Below are positions 55,879-64,000 of a DNA stretch of 64,000 nt, one piece after another. The DNA comes from Hemerocallis citrina (Eukaryota; Streptophyta; Magnoliopsida; Asparagales; Asphodelaceae). The first letter of the stretch is position 1. Each line of letters opens with the position of its first letter. The stretch spans positions 31,414,089 to 31,478,088 of the forward strand of contig CM030362.1 of assembly GCA_017893485.1 (NCBI GenBank). The letters run 5' to 3'. Position numbers and translations under genes: made by a program. The notes under the pieces were generated by a model that did no database searches, was not told the DNA's origin, and was given only the letters and a program-made list of their open reading frames with translations.

Positions 55879-55990
55879 TTTTTTAAAGTAAAAACTCAGA
55901 GGTAATCTGCAATTGAACCTGAGACCTCATTCATATTAGACATATATTGATAGATTTATAAATGACAATTCCTCTTCTCTCATTATAATA

Positions 55991-56166
55991 CTAGTAATTT
56001 ACACATGCGATGCATGTCTTAATAATTTTTTAAATATAAAAAAAAAAACCTCTGACAAAGTGAGGACTCGAACCTGAAACCTTCTTCATATTAGTTATGT
56101 ACATGTGTCACATGTGTTGACAGATTTACAAATGACACTAAGTCCTTCTCCCATTATAATATTAGA
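55991..56166 (-). mobile_element. Helitron-family element, reversed
   Basis: The left edge CTAGTAATTTACACATGCGA (3' end on the minus strand, with the hairpin-like CATGCGATGCATG) and the right edge CCCATTATAATATTAGA match the element at 18042 in inverted orientation. An A precedes CTAG as expected. Confidence 0.68.
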
Positions 56167-56186
56167 GTATTAGAGTATATATATTA

Positions 56187-56448
56187 CTAGTAGTTAACAC
56201 ATGCAATGTACGTTTTAATCAATATATAGTTTTTAAAGTAATATAATATAGCACGTGTTAGTAAATACATGTTTTTTAAAGTAATATAAAAAGTATAATG
56301 AGAGAGTTTGAGTTATACGTGTAATGCACGTAAATTGGTAGATTTAAATAAAGTGTATAATGTGAGAGTTTGAGTTGCACATGCAACACACGTAAAGTGG
56401 TATATTTACAAATGACACTAAGGGCTTTTCCCATTATAATATTAGAGA
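56187..56448 (-). mobile_element. Helitron-family element, reversed, adjacent copy
   Basis: The left edge CTAGTAGTTAACACATGCAA and the right edge CCCATTATAATATTAGAGA sit between A and T, as Helitron insertions do. Two further ACGTGTAATGCACGTAAA-like motifs inside suggest fused copies. It lies 20 bp from the previous element and 47 bp from the gypsy LTR. Confidence 0.65.
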
Positions 56449-56495
56449 TTAAAGATTAAAGATATTATATATAGATTGATAGATAGATAGATAAT

Positions 56496-57028
56496 TGATA
56501 TGGGTCGGATGATGTGGCCCCTCCTGGGCTACAGGATCCCCTCAAGAAACGTGCACCCCCGGATCATCCGGATCCGCCACGTCAGCATCGAAACACCGCT
56601 CTGCCACGTCAGCCTGGAAACCGCCCGGGTTTCCACCGCTTCAGCCCCACGGGCAACCGGGTCCACACCCGGCCCCAAACGGGTCTTGACCCGGTTGGCT
56701 TCTCCTATAAATACCAGGCCCTCTCCCACCTTCACAGGTAATTAATCTCTCTCCCTCTCAAACCCTAGTTACTGTTACTCCCTTTCAGTAGTTGACTAGA
56801 TCATCGGAGGGTCTGCCACCGGGACCAACCCCGGTGTTCCTAGACCGTCTGCAGGTACACGAGACCTTGGATCCGAACCGAGCATCCAGCCCCCACCTCA
56901 ATCGAGCCTACTTCCGTACCGTTCGCTCCGCTGAGGGTCGCCAGCACCGGAGCTTCCTCCACCAATACAAATCGAGTAAGAACTCACACCTGGTGCATCC
57001 ACACGCCTCCCAAAAACAAACTGCATCA
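56496..57028 (+). repeat. Tat 5' LTR
   Basis: I place the start at TGATATGGGTCGG after the GATA-rich tract and the end at CTGCATCA just before the PBS. TATAAATA at 56706-56713 is the likely promoter core. The left boundary is uncertain because the other LTR is not in the window. Confidence 0.65.
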
Positions 57029-57030
57029 GG

Positions 57031-57048
57031 TTGGCGCCGTCTGTGGGA
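57031..57048 (+). other. Tat primer-binding site region
   Basis: TTGGCGCCGTCTGTGGGA directly after the LTR is the sequence usual at this position in plant Tat-type elements. Confidence 0.75.
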
Positions 57049-57528
57049 AAACTCTATTGCAGACGACGACCCGAGCTCAGCCGTCAATGGTACCTCGGCT
57101 ACCCGAGCTCATATGGTGCCCAAAGCCACGAGAGCTGTCACCTCTGCACATCGGCCGGACATGCCTCCACAGGACACCGCTGCCGGCGCTCCTGCATCCA
57201 ATCACAAGGGGGCCAGTCACGGGCCCTAGCCGGGTGCCTCCCGTCCGGTCCAGCCCAACCTACGGGGTGTAATCCTGAACCGACAGGCTAGCCGCAGTAG
57301 GGGAGGGGCCGCTTCCAACTCGGCCCAAAACCTCCGTCCCTAGGACGGGGGGCGGCACTCAGTCGTGTCGGACGGCAACAGCCGGCTCAACCAAATTGGG
57401 CCGAGCGGGCCCCGGTCACTCATCAGGAGTTCCAAGACTTCCGGAAAGAAATCCTGGAGGCCATCTGAGGGGCTCCCGTCGATGAGATCGTCCGCCGTTC
57501 CCGCACCCGTTCGGATGCTGAGGCCAGC

Positions 57529-58640
57529 GTGTCTCACGCTCCAACAATCCAACCGGAGTGTGACGATGACATTTTGAAGCACCTCCAAGAAATGGAAGAC
57601 CGCCTCGAACACTTCGGCAACGGCGGCCCAAGGACTACTCAGGGATACAGACCCATCCGTCCTCCTTTCTCCACCCTCATCCTCCGGGCGAAAATACCCC
57701 GGAATTTCCGACCACCTCAGTTCAAGACATACGACGGTGAGGGTGATCCTGCTGATCACATGGAGGGCTTCAAAACCCTCATGATGATTCACAGCGCATC
57801 GGATCCCCTCCTGTGTCGAGCCTTCCCCGCCACCCTTCGGGGTCCGGCTCGGGAATGGTTCTCCAAGATCACCCCCGGATCCATCTATTCTTTTGACCAA
57901 CTGGAAGGCAACTTCCTCGCCCACTTCGTAACCAGCCAGAAGGCCGAAAGGACAAGTGCGTCCCTACTTGGCCTCCGGCAGAACGAAGGGGAGTCGCTCC
58001 GGGCGTTCGTCTGAAGGTTCACCGCTGAGGCGAGGTCGGTCTCTTCCCACGACCCTGGTGTTGCCTCGGCAGCATTCTGATACAACGTCCGACACGGTCA
58101 GCTGAAGGCCTCCCTGGCGAAGAAGCCCCCCATGGATTTCTCTGACCTCCTCAATCGGGTTGAGAAGTCCATCCGGGCCGAGGAAGCCCTAAACCCAGAA
58201 GAGTCTAGGAAAATTCCCGGGAAAGGAAAGCGCAAGGCCGGCGAGGTCGAACCAGCAAAGAAAGCTCCGAGGGACGGGGGCACCATGAAGAAGGTTCCGC
58301 CGGTCCCTCGCTTCGAGAGGTACACTCCTCTGACACAGAATGTGTCCACCATTCTCTTAGCAATCGAAGACAGGGACCTCGTGCAGTTCCCCCCTCCCCC
58401 CCCCCCCCCGACCGTCCAACAACACCAGCAAGAAGATGGATCAGCGGTTCTACTGCCACTTCCACCGGGACAACGGGCACGACACAGATCATTGTCGTGC
58501 CCTGAAGGACGGAATTGAGGCCCTCATCCAATAGGGTACCTCCGAGAATTCAAAAGGGAAGACACCCGGAAACATAGGGATTCTAGAAACAGGAGGGATT
58601 CCCCTCCTCCTCGAGCACCCCGATAGTGCCCCGAGTGGGA
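57529..58640 (+). pseudogene. Tat gag
   Basis: FRPPQFKTYDGEGDPADHME and FKTL..RAFPATLRGPAREWFSKI (57700-57880) are the retrotransposon-gag core. NEGESLRAFV ends in TGA (58012), and FTAEARSVSSHDPG continues to another TGA (58078). NVRHGQLKASLAKKPPMDFS and a Lys-rich tail follow. A poly(C) run near 58387-58410 shifts the frame. Beyond it, FYCHFHRDNGHDTDHCRALK is the variant zinc knuckle of this lineage. Gag forms the particle. The true start lies upstream (about 57090) behind further frameshifts. Confidence 0.9.
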
Positions 58641-58674
58641 TCCGGAACCCGAAGAGCCTGAGGGTCAGACAATC

Positions 58675-59217
58675 TTGCATTGCATCCACGGAGGGCCCAT
58701 GGGAGGGAAATCCAACACTTCCCGTAAGGCATTCGTCCGGGACGTCAACACCGTCCAGGGCCCTCTCTCCCCCCAGATCCAGCAACTCCCTGTCTCCTTC
58801 TCGGGTGAGGACCTGGAGGGAGTCTGGCTCCCGCATTGTGACGCACTCGTCATCAGCCTCAGCATGGCGAACTTCGAGGCCCGGCGAATCCTCGTTGACA
58901 ACAGGAGCTCAGTCAACATCCTGTTCCTGGAAGCATTCGAGAACTTGAAGCTCTCCCGTGATAAGCTAAAGCCGGTCGGATACACCTTGCATGTATTCTC
59001 CGGTGTTCCGGTTACAATAGAAGGGATCGTCGCCTTAAACGTCACGGCGGGTACGACCCCAAACAGAAGGACCGAGTCCATGGACTTCATGGTTGTGAAT
59101 GTCAAGGCAGCCTACAATGCCATACTCGGTCGCCCCAGGCTCTGCTCGCTCCAGGCGGTTCCCTCAGCCTACCACCAGAAGATGAAGTTCCCTACCAACA
59201 CTGGTGTCGGGGTCGTC
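58675..59217 (+). pseudogene. Tat aspartic protease
   Basis: Open frame with MANFEARRILVDNRSSVNIL near 58863-58923. The active-site motif of the family is V-D-x-G-S-S, and here the Gly codon reads AGG (Arg), a likely G-to-A change. PVTIEGIVALNVTAGT and AYNAILGRPRLCSLQAVPSA follow (second half of the protease fold). The frame ends at TGA (59218), after which homologous GNQKAAHSCY continues. Protease would process Gag-Pol; this copy is probably inactive. Confidence 0.88.
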
Positions 59218-59343
59218 TGAGGAAACCAAAAAGCAGCACACTCGTGCTACATGACGGTGATCGGGGGCGGTGTATTTCCCCTCGATGCCGTCGAGCTGCA
59301 GCCCGAGAGGACCCAGCCAGAACCAGAGCCGGCAGACGAGCTA

Positions 59344-60660
59344 TAAGATGTCTCGTTCGAGACAGCGGACGCGTCGAAGCGCTTCCGACTGAGCTGCTCC
59401 CTCGCTCCTGACCTCAAGACCGCCCTGATCGACTGCATTCGCCGCAATATTGACCTATTTGCCTGGAAGCCCTCTGACATGCCCGGTATCTCTGAGGATC
59501 TCATCATGCATAAACTCAGCGTGATCCCCGGGTCGAAACCGGTTGTCCAAAAGCGACATAAGTTTGCTCCGGAGCGACAGCAGGCGGTAAATGCGGAGAT
59601 AGACAAGCCCTTGTCCGCGCATTTCATACAAGAGGTCAGCTACCCTGAGTGGCTGGCGAACGTCGTCATGGTTAAGAAGGCGAGCAGGAGCTGGAGGATC
59701 TGCATAGATTTCACTAACCTCAACAAGGCATGCCCCAAAGATCTGTTCCCCCTCCCCAACATCGATGCTCTTATTGACGCAACAACGGGTCATGAACTCC
59801 TATCCTTCATGGTTGCCTTCTCAGGCTATTACCAGATCCGGATGTTTCCTCCCGACATCGCCAAGAAGTCCTTCGTCACAAACCGAGGACTTTACTGCTA
59901 CCGGATTATGCCCATCGGGCTGAAGAACGCCGGTGCTACTTACCAGAGGCTCGTTAACCGAGTCTTCAAAGATCAAATCGGGCGTAACATAGAGGTGTAC
60001 GTCGACGACATGCTCGTCAAAAGCCAACTATGACAGGATCACATCGCCGACCTGGAAGAGGCCTTCGGGGTCCTTCGGACCCACAACATGAGGCTCAACC
60101 CAGCGAAGTGTGCATTCGGTATCTCCTCGGGAAAGTTCCTAGGGTTCATTGTCAGCCAGCACGGCATCGAGGCGAACCCCAAAAAAATCCAGGCCATAAT
60201 AGACATGGCCCCTCCTAAGAACATCAAAAAAGTCCATAGGCTAACGAGAAGACTGGCGGCCATCGGCCGTTTCCTCTCCAAGTCTGGAGAGAATTCCCTT
60301 CCGTTCTTTAAGGCACTGCGCGGCACCAGAGGGTTCGAGTGGGGTTCTCAGCAGCAAGAGGCATTCTCCCAATTAAAGGAGTACCTCGCCAATCCTCCCC
60401 TCCTCAGCAAGCCCAAACCGGGTGAGCCGCTCTGGCTTCACCTTTCGGCTTCGGAGAACGTGCTGAGCGCCGTCCTCGTTCGAGAAGAGGAAGGAGTCCA
60501 AAAGCCCCTGTACTATGTGAGCAAGGTCCTGCTCGACGTCGAGACCAGGTATTCTAGGATGGAGAAAGTAGCATACGCCTTGGTCATGGCCGCACGAAAA
60601 GCCCCGTCCATATTTTCAGGCATATTCGGTCCAGGTGCTCACAGATCAATTCCTGAAGGT
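59344..60660 (+). pseudogene. Tat reverse transcriptase and first RNase H
   Basis: LFAWKPSDMPGISEDLIMHK (entry), WRICIDFTNLNKACPKDLFP, LLSFMVAFSGYYQIRM (family norm M-D-A-F-S-G; here Val replaces the catalytic Asp, about 59812), GLKNAGATYQRLVNRVF and YVDDMLVKS (59998-60024). After a TGA (60031) come PAKCAFGISSGKFLGFIVSQ and the thumb, then LSASENVLSAVLVREEEGVQ and YYVSKVL (RNase H). A frameshift near 60600 breaks the end. RT copies the RNA genome; loss of the Asp means this copy cannot. Confidence 0.93.
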
Positions 60661-61396
60661 CGTGCTCTATAAGCCAGAGAGCTCGGGGCGACTAGTCAAA
60701 TGGTCGATTGAGCTCAGTCAGTACAGCATCGGCTATCAGCCAATGACGGCCATCAAAGGGCAGGCCCTCGCCGAGTTCATCACAGAATGCACCATCTCCG
60801 AGCAACCCACAAGCAAGGAAGCTAACCAGACGTGGAAAGTTTACGTCGATGGCTCCTCTTGCGAAGCGGGAAGTGGTGCGGGCATCATTCTGCGGGGTCC
60901 AGAAGGTTTCCTTCTTCAATACTGCCTCCGCCTCAACTTTTCGGCCTCTAACAACGAGGCTGAGTACGAGGCCATGATCGCCGGGCTCACCCTGGCTCAT
61001 CAAGCCAGTGCTAGACAGATTAGGGCCTTTAGCGACTCTCAGTTTGTGGTCAACCAGATCACTGGGGAGTACGAGGCCCGTGACGATCGGATGATCAGGT
61101 ACCTGGCCGTGGTCCAATGCCTATTAACGTCCTTCGATGAATCGGCTGTCTTGGGGATCCCCCGGGAGCAGAACGCCCAGGCTGACGCCCTGTCGAAGTT
61201 AGCTTCCTCATCCTTTGAAGGCCTCGACCGCACGGTCCTGATTGAAGTCCTGTTGAAGCCAAGTACAGACTTTTCGGAGGCTCTATGCATTGAAGACGGA
61301 GCTCCTCCCAATGACTGGACCACTCTTATGAAGAAATTTCTAATCAAAGTAGAGCTCCCCGAAGACCGGGTTGAAGCGAGGTGGGTAAGGGTCTGA
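60635..61396 (+). pseudogene. Tat second (archaeal-type) RNase H domain
   Basis: Open frame with WSIELSQYSIGYQPMTAIKG QALAEF (linker), then YVDGSSCEAGSGAGIILRGP, NNEAEYEAMIAGLTLAHQA, FSDSQFVVNQITGEYEARD and REQNAQADALSKLAS. These are the four acidic-residue blocks of an RNase HI-type fold (D..E..D..D). This extra domain downstream of the RT-linked RNase H is a known hallmark of Tat-group elements. All four key acids appear retained. The frame ends at TGA (61394), beyond which homology goes on (SERFVVINATLFKRS). Confidence 0.92.
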
Positions 61397-62400
61397 TCAG
61401 AAAGATTCGTCGTAATCAACGCCACCCTCTTCAAAAGGTCCTACACAACCACGGACGGCAGACCCTACCTCCGCTGCCTGACCCCAGACGAAGCAAAGTA
61501 TGCCCTCAAGGAGCTACACGAGGGGATCGGCGGATGCCACATGGGAAACCGCTTGCTCGCGCGAAAGGCATTAAATCACGGGTACTACTGGCCCACTATG
61601 CTACAAGATGCCCTCTCCCTAGTGAAGAAGTGCAGCCCCTGTCAACGGTTCTCCCCCGTAAAGAGGGCACCGCAAGCAAATCTCCGTTTTATGGCCAGTC
61701 CGACCCCCTTTGCCATGTGGGGAATGGATCAGGTAGGCCCCTTTCCGAAGGCAATGGGCCAACGAAAGTTTCTCATAGTGGCGATCGACTACTTCACGAA
61801 GTGGATCGAGACAGAGCCATTAGCAACGATCACCGAGCAACAGACCCAACAGTTTTTTTCTGGAAACACATCGTCTGTCGGTTCGGGATCCCACAAGTGC
61901 TCATCACGGACAATGGGACTCAATTTGAGGGTAAGCATTTCCTCATGTTCTGTGAAGATCTCGGGATCTAGCAGCACTTCTCCTCAATATGCCACCCCCA
62001 GTCCAACGGTCAGGCCAAGAATGCGAACCGCCAAATTCTCGACGGCCTCAAGAAACGACTCGATAACTCTTCTAAGGGGTTATGGGTCGACAAGCTGCCA
62101 AGCGTTCTCTGAGCCCACCTGACGACAAAGAGAATCCCCACGGGAGAATCGCCTTTCAATCTGACATACGGCGCGGAGGTCGTAATTCCCCTGGAGATCG
62201 GGATCCCTTCGCCCTGGATCATGGCTTTCGACGAGGCAAGTAACTCCGTACAGCTGCGAACCGACCTAGACCTCATAGACGAGGTCAGGGAGAAGTCCGC
62301 CATTAGAAGGAGCATCTACCAACAAAGGATTGAAAGGTTCTACAACAAGAAGGTGCATCCCACCGACATCAAACTCGGAGACCTCGTTCTCTGAAAGCTG
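61397..62400 (+). pseudogene. Tat integrase
   Basis: The His-His-Cys-Cys zinc finger is seen as ELHEGIGGCHMGNRLLARKA to VKKCSPCQRF (61510-61650). The core has WGMDQVGPFPKAMG (first Asp), VLITDNGTQFEGKHF (second Asp, after a frameshift near 61850), then a TAG and SNGQAKNANRQILDGLKKRL, where the catalytic Glu of the family (A-E) reads Lys. TTKRIPTGESPFNLTYGAEV and YNKKVHPTDIKLGDLVL follow, with two more stops. Integrase joins cDNA to host DNA; this one is inactive. Confidence 0.92.
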
Positions 62401-62712
62401 GTGGTATCCAATCCCGGCCAGAAAAAGAAATTGGCCCCAAACTGGGAGGGGCTTACAGAGTATCCGAGGTCGTGCATCCGGGGACATACCGCCTGACCAA
62501 CTCGGAAGGCAAGGCCATCAAAAGGCCTTGGAACGCGGAGCACCTCATCAAGTTCCTAGGAGGAGGGGATTAGCCTCCACCCTATGTAAATTATGAAGAA
62601 TGTAATCGGCACGTCGTGCCTTGTTTTTGGTAAGATTCCAGTATGTTGTAAATATGTCAGCTTTCTTAAAACAAGTTTATGGCTTCGTATTTGTTCCTAT
62701 TAAAAACATGAC

Positions 62713-63145
62713 TCGAGCTCGGTGCTCGGACAGCATCCCGAGCCATAAAAGCTTCCCTTACAAACTTGGGGCTCGGCGCTCAGATAGCATCGCGAGTCAG
62801 AAAAAGCTTTCCTTACAAGCTTAAGGCTCGGCACTCGGATAGCAATGCGAGCCAGAAAAGCTTCTCTTACAAGCTTGGAGCTCGGCACTCGGATAGCATC
62901 GCAAGCCAAAAAAGCTTCCCTTACAAGCTTAGGGCTCGGCGCTCGGATAGCATCGCAAGCCAGTAAAGCTTCCCTTACAAGCTTGGGGCTCGGCGTTCGG
63001 ATAGCATCGCGAGCCAGAAAAAGCTTTCCTTACAAGCTTAAGGCTCGGCGCTCGGATATTATCACGAGCCAGAAAAACTTTCCTTACAAGCTTGGGGCTC
63101 GGCGCTCGGATTGCATCGCGAGCCAGAAAAGCTTTCTTCAAAGCC
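62713..63145 (+). repeat. 54-bp tandem repeat in Tat 3' UTR, eight units
   Basis: GCTCGGCGCTCGGATAGCAT starts at 62717, 62771, 62826, 62880, 62934, 62988, 63043 and 63097 (spacing 54-55 bp). Each unit ends with AAGCTT..CCTTACAAGCTT. The long frames across it on both strands are translations of the repeat. Confidence 0.95.
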
Positions 63146-64000
63146 ACTCGGCCGATACGCTCGGTGGCAACCTTCAGCTACGCCCATTACTGGCTTTCTT
63201 CCCGGTGTGGGGGCTCGGCACCTGTCCCTAACATGGTTTGGGCTTCTCCAAGCCCTTTAACCTATGCACGAGGCGGCAACCGCCAGCTACACCCGTGCCG
63301 TCTTCCTGAGAACAAGTGCAGGAGCTCGGCGTCGACCTCGAGCAAGGCCGAGGCTTTCTTCAAAGCACCTCGACCTTAACGCTCGGCGACGACCTTCAGC
63401 TACGCCCGTTACTGGCTTTCTCCCCGGTATGGGGGCTCGGCACCTGTCCCCAGCATGGTTTGGGCTCCTTCAAGCTCATCAACCTATGCACGAGGCGGCA
63501 ACCGCCAAATACTCTCATGCCGTCTTCTTGAGAACAATTGCGGGAGCTCGGGGTCGACCTCGAGCAAGGCCGAGGCTTTCTTCAAAGCACCTCGACCTTA
63601 ACGCTCGGCGACAATCTTCAGCTATGCCCATTACGGGCTTTCTCCCCGGTGTGGGGGCTCGGCACCTGTCCCTAGCATGGTTTGGGCTTCTTCAAGCCCA
63701 TCAACCTATGCACGAGGCAGTAACCGCCAGCTACACCCCTGCCGCCTTCCTGAGAATAAGTGCGGGAGCTCGGCGTCGACCTCGAGCAAGGCCGAGGCTT
63801 TCTTCAAAGCTGCTCAACCTTGACGCTCAGCTACGACCTTCAGCTACGCCCGTTACTGGCTTTCTCCCCGATGTGGGGCTCGGCACCTGTCCCTAGCATG
63901 GTTTGGGCTTCTTCAAGCCCATCAACCTATGCGCGAGGCGGCAACCGCCAGCTACACCCGTGCCGTCTTCCTGATAACAAGTGCGGGAGCTCGGCGTCGA
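63131..64000 (+). repeat. 222-bp tandem repeat in Tat 3' UTR, four units to the window end
   Basis: The landmark GCTTTCTTCAAAG occurs at 63131, 63353, 63575 and 63797, spacing exactly 222 bp, and the fourth unit is cut by the window end. Because 222 is divisible by three, stop-free frames persist (63264-63896 gives a 210-residue frame with a ~74-residue internal repeat), which is not evidence of a protein. Tandem arrays in the 3' UTR are known in Tat elements and can seed satellites. Confidence 0.95.

Larger units (their letters stand above)
56496..64000 (+). mobile_element. Ty3-gypsy retrotransposon, Tat lineage, degenerate, runs off the window
   Basis: Order: 5' LTR (about 56496-57028), PBS (57031), gag, protease, reverse transcriptase, RNase H, a second RNase H-like domain, integrase, then a long 3' UTR with two tandem arrays. 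The extra RNase H after the RT-RNase H and the repeat-rich 3' UTR are known traits of the Tat group (Ogre/RIRE2/Retand relatives). At least ten in-frame stops and several frameshifts make it inactive. The 3' LTR lies outside the window. GC content is clearly higher than in the surrounding DNA. Confidence 0.93.

Noticed and set aside
57340..59105. Long antisense frames opposite gag-pol
   Set aside because: Shadow frames of GC-rich coding sequence; the sense strand has clear domain homology.
63264..63896. 210-residue open frame
   Set aside because: Produced by a 222-bp tandem repeat whose length is divisible by three; no start context or domain.
1..64000. tRNA, rRNA or snRNA genes
   Set aside because: No cloverleaf with A/B boxes or rRNA-like block was recognised by eye. 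The TGGTATCAGAGC at 30909 is a retrotransposon PBS, not a tRNA gene. A tRNAscan run would be decisive.

Overview
This is plant nuclear DNA, almost certainly from an angiosperm. It is AT-rich and TE-dense, with degenerate Ty1-copia, Ty3-gypsy (Tat type), L1-type LINEs, hAT, PIF/Harbinger-like, Mutator-like and Helitron elements, GT-AG intron-like structure and (TA)n microsatellites. I cannot name the species. I see no bacterial operon, CRISPR array, rRNA or tRNA gene. No complete host gene is visible.

Layout. 0-5.4 kb: a 313-bp hAT MITE, then a PIF/Harbinger-like MITE split by a 4.1-kb hAT element. That hAT carries a 70-bp minisatellite, a C/T-rich leader-like stretch and two captured villin exons. 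5.4-9.3 kb: a decayed LINE on the minus strand. 11.7-17.3 kb: a copia element with both 251-bp LTRs and a TAAAT target-site duplication (TSD), minus strand. 18-21.9 kb: a small Helitron, a Mutator-type MITE and a copia gag/LTR remnant. 21.9-28.3 kb: a decayed LINE on the plus strand, interrupted by a 988-bp hAT element with an exact 8-bp TSD. 30.4-31.6 kb: a complete 1.1-kb TRIM with two LTRs, PBS, PPT and TSD. 35.2-40.1 kb: a 5-kb solo LTR with TSD. 41.9-43.7 kb: a 5'-truncated LINE with TSD. 44.5-46.4 kb: a diverged array of ~500-bp repeats. 49.9-50.8 kb: two fold-back elements. 55.2-56.45 kb: a 41-bp minisatellite and a Helitron cluster. 56.5-64 kb: a Tat-lineage gypsy element (5' LTR, PBS, gag-pol, second RNase H), whose 3' UTR holds 54-bp and 222-bp tandem arrays running off the window.

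Between the elements, about 31.8-55.2 kb holds repeatedly duplicated, non-TE, exon-like islands on the minus strand. One reads as the motif-II region of a HAD-IIIB (VSP-type) acid phosphatase. One looks like a first exon with a TATA box. These look like decayed tandem gene copies later invaded by transposons. Paralogous segments elsewhere (0.1-0.7 versus 29.3-29.6 kb; 11.3/17.5-17.9 versus 20.1-20.6 kb) act as approximate empty sites for several insertions. Every coding transposon here carries inactivating changes. Most of the stops look like C-to-T or G-to-A transitions, as expected of old methylated DNA.
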